Shown piece after piece: positions 8,903 through 18,474 of a stretch of 64,000 nucleotides of DNA. The first letter of the stretch is position 1, and each line of letters begins with the position of its first letter. The position numbers and the translations under genes are program-made. The notes under the pieces were generated by a model, which saw only the letters and a list, made by a program, of their open reading frames with translations, searched no databases and was not told where the DNA came from. This stretch comes from JAICMB01 sp035295125 (lineage in GTDB: Bacteria > Acidobacteriota > Terriglobia > Bryobacterales > Bryobacteraceae): positions 77,632 to 141,631 of the forward strand of contig DATGJP010000091.1 of the NCBI GenBank assembly GCA_035295125.1. The letters run 5' to 3'.

Positions 8903-10543
8903 ATGTTACGGACGCGCTACGCTCGCCTTACACTTGCCGCCGCTGCTGTGGCAGTACCCCTGCTGCTCCTGGGCGCGGAAGCCGTCGATCTTTCGATCGT
9001 CAATCAAATCAAATCCGAGGCTTTCGAACGCTCGAAAGTCATGGATCATATGTTTTATCTCACCGATGTGCACGGCCCTCGACTCACCGGTTCACCCAAC
9101 TACAAAGCCGCCGGCGACTGGGCTGTCAGCCGGCTGAAGGAATACGGCCTGGTGAACGTGAAAGAAGAGAAATGGGGACCGTTCGGACGCGGCTGGTCGA
9201 ACAAACATTTCGAGGCTCACATGATCGAGCCACAGTATGCTCCGCTCATCGGCGTTCCCCTGGCCTGGACGATGGGCACGGATGGGACGATCACGGGCGA
9301 GCCGATCAAGGTCACCATCGAAAAAGATGAGGATTTCGCGAAGTATAAGGGCAAGCTGAAGGGCAAGATTGTCATGAGCCAGCCCTTGAGGGAACTCCCG
9401 TTTGTGACCACTCCGCTGGGCCACCGCTACACCGATGCCGAGTTGGCCGAAGAAGCGCAGGCTCCCATGCCTGGTCCCAGCCGTCTCGGTCCGCAGCGTG
9501 CCAACATCCCGGGAATCAATCCCAACATGACCCCGGAAGAACGGCGAAAAGCTTTCGAAGAGCGCCGCAAGTTCCAGGAGAAGGTCGCCGCCTTCTACAA
9601 GGAAGAGGGCGCATTGATGCAGCTACAGGCGGGCCGCGGAGACGGCGGAACGGTGTTCGCACAGTCCGGCGGTTCCTATGAAACCAAGAATCCAATCGCG
9701 CTGCCCGGCGTGGCCCTCACGCCCGAACATTACAACCGCATCGTGCGGCTGATGGATCACAAGATCCCCGTGAAGTTGGAGTTCAACATTCGCAATGAGA
9801 TGATCGACGAAAACCAGGATTCCTTCAACATCACAGGCGAGATTCCGGGCACCTCGAAAGCGGACGAGATCGTGATGGTCGGCGGGCATTTCGATTCCTG
9901 GCACGGCGGCACGGGCGCGACCGACAACGCCGCGGGCAGCGCCATAGCGATGGAAGTGGTTCGCATCCTGAAGGCGCTGAACAAGCCCATGGCCCGGACG
10001 GTCCGCATCGGATTGTGGGGCGGTGAGGAAGAAGGATTGCTCGGGTCGAAGGCGTACGTGAAGGAACACTTCGGTGATCCGGAAACCATGAAGCTAACGG
10101 CTGAGCACGCCAAGCTGGCGGGCTATTTCAACATCGACAATGGCACCGGCCGGGTCCGCGGGGTGTATTTACAGGGGAACGACATGGTGCGCCCGATTTT
10201 CGAGGCATGGATCGCGCCATTCCACGATCTCGGCGCCACCACTCTGACCATCCGCAATACCGGCGGAACCGATCACCTGTCGTTTGACGCCGTCGGACTG
10301 CCCGGATTCCAGTTCATCCAGGATCCGATGGAGTATGAAACGCGTACGCACCACTCCAACATGGATGTGTACGATCACGTCCAGGCGGGCGACCTGATGC
10401 AGGCAGCCGCCATCGAAGCGTCGTTTGTTTACAATACGGCGACGAGGAACGAGATGCTGCCGCGCAAGCCGCTGCCAAAACCGCAGCCGAGCCGCCGACG
10501 CGACGGTGACAATCGGCCGCAACCCACAGCCGGTAATAATTAA
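8903..10543 (+). CDS. Exported M28-family zinc metallopeptidase with PA-like insert
   Basis: Secreted or periplasmic aminopeptidase/carboxypeptidase of family M28. A signal peptide occupies residues 1-25. The expected two-zinc ligand set is visible and intact: His329 in GGHFDSW, Asp341 in TDNAAG, Glu375/376 in WGGEEEG, Asp412 in NIDNG and His483/484 in THHSNMD. Residues 130-290 form a protease-associated-like insert broken by a charged helical segment (EERRKAFEERRKFQEK). The C-terminal tail is basic and proline-rich. I chose ATG at 8903; a TTG two codons upstream is also possible. Neither has a strong ribosome site. The stop shares the palindromic TTAA with the stop of the convergent gene. 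Likely role: breakdown of extracellular peptides for nutrition. Confidence 0.92.
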   Translation: MLRTRYARLTLAAAAVAVPLLLLGAEAVDLSIVNQIKSEAFERSKVMDHMFYLTDVHGPRLTGSPNYKAAGDWAVSRLKEYGLVNVKEEKWGPFGRGWSNKHFEAHMIEPQYAPLIGVPLAWTMGTDGTITGEPIKVTIEKDEDFAKYKGKLKGKIVMSQPLRELPFVTTPLGHRYTDAELAEEAQAPMPGPSRLGPQRANIPGINPNMTPEERRKAFEERRKFQEKVAAFYKEEGALMQLQAGRGDGGTVFAQSGGSYETKNPIALPGVALTPEHYNRIVRLMDHKIPVKLEFNIRNEMIDENQDSFNITGEIPGTSKADEIVMVGGHFDSWHGGTGATDNAAGSAIAMEVVRILKALNKPMARTVRIGLWGGEEEGLLGSKAYVKEHFGDPETMKLTAEHAKLAGYFNIDNGTGRVRGVYLQGNDMVRPIFEAWIAPFHDLGATTLTIRNTGGTDHLSFDAVGLPGFQFIQDPMEYETRTHHSNMDVYDHVQAGDLMQAAAIEASFVYNTATRNEMLPRKPLPKPQPSRRRDGDNRPQPTAGNN

Positions 10544-12558
10544 CGATTCTCGAGCGCAATGCTCTGAACGATAATTCCGAGTTCGCGTTCATCCTCCGGG
10601 GTCGGAGGAAGAGCCTTGTCGAGCGCGAACTCGGCGCGATTGGCGTCGGGCTTGAGCCAAGCCGGCTCGACGTCGCGTGTCAGCGTGTAGGTACCGGACT
10701 GACGGTATGTCTCGGGCGCGAGGGCGTGTCCGTTCAGGTGAGATGAGATCGTAATCGGGCCCAGTTTCTGAACGCTCGACTCCGGGATGTAGATGCGCAG
10801 CGCCAGGTGCGGGTTCTTTCGTGGCGTTGCCTCTGGGCCGCCGAGCGTCACGGCAAAGTTCCGCTTCGTCCAACGCCAGCCGCCTTCCTCGATCTGCCAG
10901 AAACCCTCCAGTTGCTTGGCCGCGGTTGGATCGGCGGTCGAGATCAGGGTGAGTTCCTGATGGATGGTGTTGGGTTCAATTTCGATAACCTCGGCATACG
11001 GATGTCCGTCACGCTGCGGAACGGTGTAGCGATGGGCGAGCGGACGCCCATCCGTCAGCGCCTGGTCGAAGCCGGCGGGCGGATCGGGGAGTTGCGGCAC
11101 CGCATTCCGCAAGAAAACGCCGCCCTCGCGAATTTCTTCCATCCAGGGCTTGTTGGCGCGGACGGTCTCGCGCGTGGCATCCCAGAAGATTTCGCGCGTG
11201 CGCAGTCGGCCGTCGGTGACGACGTAAAGATTGTTCTGAAGGCCCCAGTCGACAATCTTGACTTCTCGGTCGCGATAATTGGCCTGCAGGTAGTTGGCGA
11301 GGGGAATCAGGCCGTCGGACCAGACTCCGACGCCGCCGGTCTCCCGAAGTCCCCCCACGGCGCTGAAATGCCAGTACAGCGCCACGCCAAGATAGACGCT
11401 CGCGAGCGCAGCGACGGCACCGACCGCTTTGGGATAGCGGCCAATAAGCGCAACGGCGGCGAGGGTCACCAGCACGGCCGCGAACGGCAGCATGGTGACG
11501 AAGTGATGCTCGGCCACGATGACCCGCGAGGGGAAAAGGATGGCTGCGTAAATCAGAAATGCGATCGCGGCGGCGCGGGACCAGATGGTCTTCCAGTTGG
11601 CGCAACAGGCGAGGACAATCGCGGGGAACAACCAGCGCTGCCATGCCGGCATTTCCGGACCGTTCCACATCACCCGGTGCTCGCGGTCGCAGACAAGCGA
11701 TTCTGCGAACATGACGAGGCGACTGGGGAACACGTCCGCCAGGCTGCGGTGCTCGGAGAACATGCCGATGGCTTCCCAGGTCCCTCCTCGCGAGACGATT
11801 TGGTAGATCAGGAATGGCAGTCCGCCGAGGACGCCACCGCCGACGGCAGCAAGCCAGTGGGAGGGGGCGGAAGGAAAACGGCGGCGTAGCACGATGAGCG
11901 CAGCCGCTCCGATAGCCGCCTCCGCCCAGATAAAATTTGCTCGCGCCCAGATGCCGAATCCGAGCGCGACACCGATCAACATTGCAGCGCGGGTCGAGGG
12001 TTTGTTGAGGTACCGGGAGAGTGCAAAGGCAAGCAATCCCAGCGCGGCCATCCAGGCGCTGACCGTACCGTTATCGAAGACGGTCATGGAGAGATAGGCG
12101 GGATTGACGGCTAATATCAGCGCCGCAGCTCCGGCAGCAAGTCCGCCCACCTGTTCCCGGAGGAGTTTCGCCACGCCCCAGATGCCAAATCCGCCGAGCG
12201 TCATGGAGACGAGGCGAATCAACGCGGTGCGGGTTCCGAAAAGGGCAAAAAGCGGCAAGCATAGGTATTCCTTGACGGCGCCGGCATAGCGCACGGTCAT
12301 CAGGGGAATCCAGCGGCCGAACACGGGAATCCAGGTGTTGGGGTCGTGGGGCAGCGTGATCTCGTTAGGCGAATGCCGCATATGGACCGCGCCGAGCACC
12401 AGTAGGGCCTCGTCGTATTGCAGTCCAGGCTTTTGAAGGATCAGGGAGATCGCGAGTACTACGTACACCGCGAGGGCGGCCCGCACGAGAAGCCGCTGCC
12501 GGTTCGATTCCGACCGGAAGTCCAGAAAACCAGGCCAGGCTGAAGGCAAGACGCCCAT
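10540..12558 (-). CDS. GT39/PMT-like membrane glycosyltransferase with C-terminal soluble domain
   Basis: Polytopic inner-membrane protein resembling lipid-phosphate-sugar-dependent glycosyltransferases of the GT-C fold. The first external loop after helix 1 carries an acidic LQYDEALLVLGA motif, the position of the catalytic Asp/Glu in PMT-like enzymes. About ten hydrophobic helices span residues 10-410. A soluble C-terminal part (about 420-670) ends with a beta-rich segment that may bind carbohydrate. ATG at 12558 is preferred because the longer start at 12615 would overlap the divergent kinase gene. Sugar donor and acceptor are unknown. No other glycan genes are nearby. Confidence 0.75.
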   Translation of the reverse strand: MGVLPSAWPGFLDFRSESNRQRLLVRAALAVYVVLAISLILQKPGLQYDEALLVLGAVHMRHSPNEITLPHDPNTWIPVFGRWIPLMTVRYAGAVKEYLCLPLFALFGTRTALIRLVSMTLGGFGIWGVAKLLREQVGGLAAGAAALILAVNPAYLSMTVFDNGTVSAWMAALGLLAFALSRYLNKPSTRAAMLIGVALGFGIWARANFIWAEAAIGAAALIVLRRRFPSAPSHWLAAVGGGVLGGLPFLIYQIVSRGGTWEAIGMFSEHRSLADVFPSRLVMFAESLVCDREHRVMWNGPEMPAWQRWLFPAIVLACCANWKTIWSRAAAIAFLIYAAILFPSRVIVAEHHFVTMLPFAAVLVTLAAVALIGRYPKAVGAVAALASVYLGVALYWHFSAVGGLRETGGVGVWSDGLIPLANYLQANYRDREVKIVDWGLQNNLYVVTDGRLRTREIFWDATRETVRANKPWMEEIREGGVFLRNAVPQLPDPPAGFDQALTDGRPLAHRYTVPQRDGHPYAEVIEIEPNTIHQELTLISTADPTAAKQLEGFWQIEEGGWRWTKRNFAVTLGGPEATPRKNPHLALRIYIPESSVQKLGPITISSHLNGHALAPETYRQSGTYTLTRDVEPAWLKPDANRAEFALDKALPPTPEDERELGIIVQSIALENR

Positions 12559-12601
12559 TGTAACGAAGCTAAAGCTATTCAGGAGCAGCGCCGATGGTGG
12601 G

Positions 12602-14839
12602 ATGAAGCTAAACATGTATTATGGCCCCCTGAAACGTTTGGCGAATTACCGTGCCAGCGGTCTGGCAGCTGCGGTTTGCGTCGCGGGAATTGCCCTCAGC
12701 GGCTTCATTTTTGTAACCCACCTACAAGAAGAAACCCTTGATTTTCAGAACGATCTACGCATCAGTTGCGAGAATCGTACAGCCGCTATCCGCAGGGAGC
12801 TGGATGCCGATCTGGCGGCGCTCCAGGCGCTGCGGGCGCACATGGAGACTGCGCCTCCCACTGAGCAGCAGTTCAACTCCTTCGCCCAACGGCTGCTCTC
12901 CACCACGATGAGCGTGCGCAGCCTGGAGTGGGTGCCGCGTGTCCGGGAGGACGACCGGCGCAAGTTTGAATCGGATCTCGGGGGTCGGTTTATTTGGGTA
13001 GGGGATCCCGCGCGGCCACGGCGAGCGCCTGAAGGCAGCGATCACTTTCCGGTCTACTTGATCTATCCCAACTTTCACAACTGGTCGGCGGTCGGCTTCG
13101 ACGCCAACTCCAGTTCAGGGTGCCGCCGGGCCATGGCGCTCTGTGAAATGACCGATACGCCGGGGTTGACAGAGAAATTTCCGATCGTCGAACGAACCGG
13201 CGATGGCTTCGGGGTTATAGGATTTTTGCCGGTCCGCCGGCCGGCTCCCGGGTCGGGCGAGATTCAAATGACCGGATTCGCCGTGGCAGTACTCCAAGTC
13301 GGGGACATCGTGGAGAGCGCACTCTCCCGCGCCGGCAAACGGGACATGGATTTGTATGTCTTCGACCGCTCGGCGGCGGCGGCGAAAGCGTTGCTCTTCT
13401 ACCACCCCGCGCCGACTGGGACGCGAAGGGGGATGGTCAAAACCGAAGCTGCCCTCGCGAGCGCAATTCGACAGCAGAATATTTTGAACGTAGGCGGGCG
13501 GCAGTGGGCATTCGTGTTCGTACCGACGCCGGAATACCTGGCGGGCGTACATAGTGCGCGACCCTGGTTACTGTTGTTGCTCGGCTTGCTGCTGACCGGT
13601 GCTGCTGTTTCTTATCTCGTCATTCACGCCTCGCACACTCGCCGCATCATGGGCCTGGTGGGGAGCGTCGAGGGCGTGAATCGGCAGTTAAAGGCGGCAC
13701 GCGACGAGGCCATCGAAGCATCGAGCTCCAAGACCCGTTTTCTGGCCAACATGAGCCACGAGATCCGGACTCCCATGAACGGCGTTCTCGCGACGACAGA
13801 GCTGGTGTTGAACACCAACCTGACGGCGGAACAGCGCGAACTGATCAGCGCGTGCCACAGCTCGGGGCAACAGCTTCTTACGTTGCTGAACGATATTCTG
13901 GACCTCTCGCGTTGCGAGTCGGGCAAGCTGGCGCTGGAGTCGGCTCCATTCGATTTGCGGGCGCAGGTTAAAGCGGTTCTGCGTCTGCACGCGGTGACGG
14001 CGCAGCGCAAGGGAGTCCGGCTCAATCTGCAATGGAAGGACGGGGTGCCGCAGTGGATCGTGGGGGATTCGACCCGTTTTCGCCAGGTGTTGACGAATCT
14101 GCTCAGTAACGCCTTGAAGTTTACCGACAAGGGCAGCGTGAACGTTCAAGTCAGCAAGGAGGACATCGCGGAGGGCAAGATACATTTGCTGCTGACGGTT
14201 CGCGATACGGGTATAGGCATCGCCCCTGAGATCCTTCCGAAGCTGTTCTCGCCGTTCGTACAGGCCGATCTCTCTACGAAATACGGCGGCGCGGGGCTGG
14301 GACTGGCGATTTGCAAGCAGTTGGTCACGCTGATGCACGGAACGATCGCGGTCGAGAGCACGGAGGGAGAAGGAAGCACGTTCATCGTGGAACTCGATGC
14401 CGAGCCGTGCCGGCCCCAGGCTACAGGCGAAGCCGATTTCTCACCACTTCCCGCACGCCTGCGCGTACTCGTGGCCGAGGACAACCCGGTGAACCAACTC
14501 GTGACCCGACGCCTCCTAGAGCGGCATGAGTGCGTCGTGGATGTAGTGGCTACGGGAGTGGAGGCGCTCGAGCAGTATCAGCGCGCTTCGTATGATGTCG
14601 TGCTGATGGATTGCCAGATGCCTGAAATGGACGGGTACGAGGCGGCGCGCCGTATTCGGGCCCTGCCTGGGGATCAACGGGCGGCGATCATCGCGCTAAC
14701 CGCGCTGGCGTTCCCGAATGACCGCGAACGATGCCTGGAAGCGGGCATGGACGACCACATCAGCAAGCCGATCAGCGCGAAACAGTTAGTGGCGGCTTTG
14801 CATCGGTGGGCTCCCAGCCACATCGAAGCGGCGGGTTAG
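12602..14839 (+). CDS. CHASE-domain hybrid histidine kinase with C-terminal receiver
   Basis: Membrane sensor kinase of 745 residues. Helix 1 (residues 21-40) and helix 2 (about 321-342) bracket a periplasmic CHASE-type sensor domain, recognisable by SLEWVPRV and the IVERTGDGFGVIGFLPV segment. The phospho-acceptor is His386 in FLANMSHEIRTPMNG. The ATPase domain has the N-box NLLSNALKF, DTGIGI and GGAGLGLAI. The receiver (about 620-735) has its phospho-acceptor Asp670 in VLMDCQMPEMDG and Lys in HISKPIS. The receiver has no output domain, so signal must leave through a phosphotransfer partner not encoded nearby. ATG at 12602 lies next to GGTGGG; an in-frame ATG at 12614 is possible. Confidence 0.93.
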   Translation: MKLNMYYGPLKRLANYRASGLAAAVCVAGIALSGFIFVTHLQEETLDFQNDLRISCENRTAAIRRELDADLAALQALRAHMETAPPTEQQFNSFAQRLLSTTMSVRSLEWVPRVREDDRRKFESDLGGRFIWVGDPARPRRAPEGSDHFPVYLIYPNFHNWSAVGFDANSSSGCRRAMALCEMTDTPGLTEKFPIVERTGDGFGVIGFLPVRRPAPGSGEIQMTGFAVAVLQVGDIVESALSRAGKRDMDLYVFDRSAAAAKALLFYHPAPTGTRRGMVKTEAALASAIRQQNILNVGGRQWAFVFVPTPEYLAGVHSARPWLLLLLGLLLTGAAVSYLVIHASHTRRIMGLVGSVEGVNRQLKAARDEAIEASSSKTRFLANMSHEIRTPMNGVLATTELVLNTNLTAEQRELISACHSSGQQLLTLLNDILDLSRCESGKLALESAPFDLRAQVKAVLRLHAVTAQRKGVRLNLQWKDGVPQWIVGDSTRFRQVLTNLLSNALKFTDKGSVNVQVSKEDIAEGKIHLLLTVRDTGIGIAPEILPKLFSPFVQADLSTKYGGAGLGLAICKQLVTLMHGTIAVESTEGEGSTFIVELDAEPCRPQATGEADFSPLPARLRVLVAEDNPVNQLVTRRLLERHECVVDVVATGVEALEQYQRASYDVVLMDCQMPEMDGYEAARRIRALPGDQRAAIIALTALAFPNDRERCLEAGMDDHISKPISAKQLVAALHRWAPSHIEAAG

Positions 14840-15174
14840 CCCAGCACCTGTCACTTCCGACAGCACCGGGTATTGGATTCCGTGGAAGGGTGAAGCAGGC
14901 GGTTTCGCCTGCCATTCGAAGCACCGACAGATCTCGAACGATCCTGGTCGCCCGACGGCGTGGTGCATGGACATCTTGGTCCGCAGTGGCTGAAAACAGC
15001 GCTACCGCAGTTTCGCCAGCAGCTTGCTCCGTGTTGCTTTGCGGCGTTCCCACGCGTCACAAGGCATGCTCGAAACCGCCTGCTCCGCAAGTCAGCATAG
15101 CGCAACCAACGGAAACTCCCGGGTTCGAAAGGTGGGAAAGGCGATTTCGCTGTCCTTTTTGACACCCTGAACAT
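14840..15174. other. Intergenic region with one family A repeat
   Basis: No credible gene is present between the hybrid kinase and the PadR promoter. The region holds a family A element: an extended match (about 14882-14920) around the hairpin GCAGGCG-GTTT-CGCCTGC at 14895-14912. Its flanks (GTGGAAG before, TTCGAAGC after) resemble those of the copy near 60.93 kb. The remainder shows nothing I can support. Confidence 0.6.
14895..14912. repeat. Single-hairpin intergenic repeat (family A), copy 2
   Basis: A perfect 7-bp stem with GTTT loop. The conserved flank GTGGAAGGGTGAA precedes it, showing that the repeated unit is longer than the hairpin alone. Confidence 0.8.
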
Positions 15175-15216
15175 CTCCTGTTGACGGAGCACAGGAGTTG
15201 TGGCATACTCCTGTTG
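15175..15216 (+). promoter_or_regulatory. padR promoter with overlapping three-half-site operator
   Basis: A sigma-70-type promoter is visible: -35 TTGACG at 15181-15186, a 17-bp spacer and -10 CATACT at 15204-15209. Three alternating half-sites sit on it: CTCCTGT (15175-15181), ACAGGAGT (15191-15198) and ACTCCTGT (15207-15214). The last two form a perfect inverted repeat, 8-bp arms with an 8-bp spacer, covering the -10 box, and the first two form a second inverted repeat covering the -35 box. This geometry fits autorepression by the PadR protein encoded just downstream; PadR operators typically have an 8-bp spacing between arms. Binding is inferred, the symmetry is seen. Confidence 0.8.
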
Positions 15217-15238
15217 TCGGGCCAAAGGAGGAGCCACA

Positions 15239-15583
15239 ATGGGAAACGAACGCCTCGAGGTTCTGGAAGGCACCCTCGATCTGATGGTTTTGCAGACCCT
15301 CGAAATCATGGGTCCGCTGCACGGGTACGGCATCGCGCGCCGCATCGAGCAGGTCAGCGAAGACGCACTGCAACTCAATCAGGGCACCATCTACGCCGCG
15401 CTTCTCCGGCTGCTTGAACGACGGTGGATCTCATCGGAGTGGGGCGTCTCGGATAACAACCGCAAAGCGAAGTTTTATTCGATCACGCGAACAGGACGAA
15501 AGCAGCTTGCCGCCGAGACTGCAAAATGGGATCGCATCGCGGGAATCATGGATCGTCTGCTGCAACGGACGGAGGCGAGGTGA
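15239..15583 (+). CDS. PadR-family transcriptional regulator
   Basis: A 114-residue winged-helix repressor of the small PadR type. Residues 8-85 carry the family pattern: LEGTLDLMVLQTLEIMGPLHGYGIA split by helices 1 and 2, then LNQGTIYAALLRLLERRW as recognition helix and the wing KAKFYSITRTGRK. The C-terminal helix (90-114) is the dimerisation helix. ATG at 15239 follows AAAGGAGG; an upstream TTG at 15200 lies inside the promoter and is rejected. The next gene starts three bases after the stop, so the pair is an operon. PadR-ADOP pairs are common in Acidobacteriota; the likely job is repression of its own operon, relieved by a small ligand. Confidence 0.93.
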   Translation: MGNERLEVLEGTLDLMVLQTLEIMGPLHGYGIARRIEQVSEDALQLNQGTIYAALLRLLERRWISSEWGVSDNNRKAKFYSITRTGRKQLAAETAKWDRIAGIMDRLLQRTEAR

Positions 15584-15586
15584 CAC

Positions 15587-18313
15587 ATGCCTGAATGGTT
15601 CTACCGGATCATCTTTCGTATCCAGGGCTCACTGTTCCGGAAGCACATCGAGCAGGATTTCGACGCTGAGGTGCAGGCGCATGTCGCCCAAATGATCGAG
15701 GAAAACGTCGCGCGCGGCATGCCGGAAGCCGAAGCCCGGCGTGCTGCACTACTGCGTTTTGGAGGTGTAGCGCAGATTCGGGAAGCGCACCGCGACCGCC
15801 GTGGCATCCCATATCTCGGTGAAGCAATCCAGGATTTGCGGTATGCGGCGAGGCTCCTGCGGAGGAGCCCTGGATTCGCACTCATTGCCATCATCACGCT
15901 GGCCGTCGGCATCAGCCTGAACACCACGGTCTTTACGATCTACGATTCGATCGCGCTCCGTCTTCTGCCCGTGCGCGACCCCGGCACGGTCGTGCGGCTG
16001 ATTCGCTGGTATCAGGACCGTTCCCGCCAAGATCAGTTCGCGAAGCAGGAATACGAGTACGTGCGGGATCACAGCCGATCGTTCGAGGGCGTGGCCGCTG
16101 CGACGGCGCCGATCGCGGTGGCAACTCAGACACAATCGGGCGGCGAAGCCGAAGTGATCCGCGTCCAACTCGTCTCGGGCAACTACTTCGGGATGGTCGG
16201 GGTGGAGCCCGCGATTGGACGAGCCTTCCTGCCCGCAGAGGACGGAACTCCCGGCGCTCATCCGGTCGCCGTCCTGAGCCATCGTTATTGGACGCGTCGC
16301 TTCCTTGGCGACGCAACGGTGCTTGGAAAAAGCACTTTGATCAACGGCGTGGCCTTCACGTTCATCGGCATCGCTCCTGAGTCGTTCGCAGGTACAGGCG
16401 CACCGCCGATGGTTCCCGATTTATGGATTCCGGCGGCCATGCGTGAACAGGTCGAACCTAAACAGGACGTGCGGTTCCAGATCGTTGCACGACGCAAACC
16501 AGGTGTCGACGAGCGCCAGGTGGCGAGCGAGATGGCGGTAGTGGAGAAGAGCCTCGAAGCCGCCGGCTTCACCGACCGCAAGGTTCTGCAGTTAAGCGCA
16601 AAGACCGCGACCTTCTTCGATCAGACCGGCGGTGGGTTTGAAGTATTCATATGGGTGATCGAAGCGCTGATGCTCGCCGTGACGTCGGTATTGCTAATCG
16701 GCAGCCTGAACCTCGTCAACCTACTGCTGGCGCGCGCCATGAGCCGGCAGCGCGAGATTGCGGTTCGCCGGGCGCTCGGCGCGGGCAAGCGGCGCATTGT
16801 GCAGCAACTCTGCACCGAGACGGCTTTGGTCGGGCTGCTGGGCGGCGCGGCTGGATTTGTTCTGTCACTGTTCATCTGCCGAGGGCTCGCCGCAACCCTC
16901 GAAGGCATGCTGGCGCAATATGGAACGGGCGCGGAGTATCTGTTCGTTGATGTGCGGCCCAGCGGTAACGTGTTTCTATACGCGTTCGCGATTTCGCTGG
17001 TCACTGGCATTCTCGTTGGATTGGTCCCCGCACGTCGAGCGGCTCAGGCTGACGTTGCTTCGACGTTAAAGGAAGAGTTCGCCACCTTGCTCGGTGGACG
17101 AGGACGGTTTCGTGATGTTCTGATCGCTGTGCAGATCGCGGTCTGTCTCACCCTGCTGGTGGGGGCGGGACTCCTGGGACGCGGGGTACAGAATGCAAGT
17201 CAGGTAGACCCGGGTTTCGAGACGAGCCACCTATTCGCGTTAGGCATGCCGGATGTTGCCTCATCCAACGCGCGCGCACAACAGGCGCGTTTGGCGGAGG
17301 TGATTCGGAAATTGAGGGAGACACCACAGATCCAGTCCGTTGCTTTCACATTCGAACCGCCGCTCATGGGTACCGCCACAGGCAATTTCGAACCGTTGGG
17401 AAGCCGTATAACGATCAGGTCGTCGGAATCGCGCTCACTCTTCAACCTGGTCTCAGCCGAATACTTCGAGACGGCCGGGATACCCATTATGCGTGGCCGG
17501 GCATTCTCACAACAGGAGGTGGAGCACGATGTTCCCGTCGTCGTCATCAGCGAAAAGACGGCCGAACGATTCTGGCCCGGCGAGGATCCGCTTGGGAAGG
17601 GCATCAAGGTTTACAAAGGATACCGGCCCGAACGGATCGCCGGCCGAAGCTACACGGTGATCGGCGTGGCCAAGAGCGTGCGTAGCGCGAATCTTTCGAA
17701 AGTCGACCCGGCGTACATCTATTTCACGGGTTCTTACGCCGACGATTCCATTCTGCTGATACGCACTCCGCTGACTCCTGACGTCGCGATTCCGACGGTG
17801 CGCGAGGCATTACGCAGTTTAGATCGGTCGCTCGCAACGCAGATGATCATGCTGAACGTCGAGACCGGGCCGGTGCGGCTGCAGCGTCTCATGACGGAAG
17901 CGCCGGCGATTGTCGCAGCGGTTTTAGGCGCGCTCGGATTGTTGCTGGCGACGGTCGGAATCTATGGCGTGGTTGCTTATCTCGTGAGCCAGCGGACGCG
18001 GGAAATCGGGGTGCGAGTGGCGCTAGGGGCGAGCCGTGGCGCTGTGCTTTGGCTGGTATTTCGGCAGGCCCTTAAGCCGGTGCTGTGGGGCATCCCCTTT
18101 GGCCTGGCGGGTTCCGCGATGGTGTCGGTTCTGTTGAGCAAGATGGTGGTGGAGACACAGAGTCCGGATCTGTTGTTTGGGGTGAATCCGTGGAGTCCAG
18201 TTACGTTTGGCGGGGTGGGGGTGAGCGTGGTTTTGGTGGTTTGGGTGGCGAGCTGGTTGCCGGCTCGACGGGCGATGCGGATCGAGCCGGCGACTTCGCT
18301 GCGGTACGAGTAG
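15587..18313 (+). CDS. ADOP-family orphan ABC permease with N-terminal extension, PadR-linked
   Basis: A 908-residue permease, about 95 residues longer than the tandem pair at the window start because of an N-terminal cytoplasmic helical prefix (residues 1-85: EQDFDAEVQAHVAQMIEEN, then GMPEAEARRAALLRFGG). DLRYAARLLRRSPGFA then introduces the first MacB/FtsX half. The central block has SLNLVNLLLARAMSRQREIAV and the last block GIYGVVAYLVSQRTREIG. The gene sits three bases after padR, with GGAGG upstream, so it should be controlled by the operator at 15175-15214. No ATPase gene follows. A single-substrate role cannot be assigned. Confidence 0.92.
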   Translation: MPEWFYRIIFRIQGSLFRKHIEQDFDAEVQAHVAQMIEENVARGMPEAEARRAALLRFGGVAQIREAHRDRRGIPYLGEAIQDLRYAARLLRRSPGFALIAIITLAVGISLNTTVFTIYDSIALRLLPVRDPGTVVRLIRWYQDRSRQDQFAKQEYEYVRDHSRSFEGVAAATAPIAVATQTQSGGEAEVIRVQLVSGNYFGMVGVEPAIGRAFLPAEDGTPGAHPVAVLSHRYWTRRFLGDATVLGKSTLINGVAFTFIGIAPESFAGTGAPPMVPDLWIPAAMREQVEPKQDVRFQIVARRKPGVDERQVASEMAVVEKSLEAAGFTDRKVLQLSAKTATFFDQTGGGFEVFIWVIEALMLAVTSVLLIGSLNLVNLLLARAMSRQREIAVRRALGAGKRRIVQQLCTETALVGLLGGAAGFVLSLFICRGLAATLEGMLAQYGTGAEYLFVDVRPSGNVFLYAFAISLVTGILVGLVPARRAAQADVASTLKEEFATLLGGRGRFRDVLIAVQIAVCLTLLVGAGLLGRGVQNASQVDPGFETSHLFALGMPDVASSNARAQQARLAEVIRKLRETPQIQSVAFTFEPPLMGTATGNFEPLGSRITIRSSESRSLFNLVSAEYFETAGIPIMRGRAFSQQEVEHDVPVVVISEKTAERFWPGEDPLGKGIKVYKGYRPERIAGRSYTVIGVAKSVRSANLSKVDPAYIYFTGSYADDSILLIRTPLTPDVAIPTVREALRSLDRSLATQMIMLNVETGPVRLQRLMTEAPAIVAAVLGALGLLLATVGIYGVVAYLVSQRTREIGVRVALGASRGAVLWLVFRQALKPVLWGIPFGLAGSAMVSVLLSKMVVETQSPDLLFGVNPWSPVTFGGVGVSVVLVVWVASWLPARRAMRIEPATSLRYE

Positions 18314-18474
18314 CACCCCAAGGCCGGCGTAGGTAAACTGTGGAAGCGTGGACACGCGTTTTCGCCTGTCCCACCCTTCCACATCCTGCAAAATCGTCGC
18401 GGGACGCGAAGAGTCAAAGGCTTTGTAAGACCTGGTTCTTAATCCAGCTTTATGGATCAGCGAGTGAAACCGGA

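Noticed and set aside
10807..11889. 360-residue plus-strand ORF opposite the glycosyltransferase
   Set aside because: Composition and lack of motifs mark it as a shadow of the membrane protein gene.
15200..15583. PadR starting at TTG 15200
   Set aside because: The start lies inside the promoter/operator. ATG 15239 has a strong ribosome site and the family's N-terminus.
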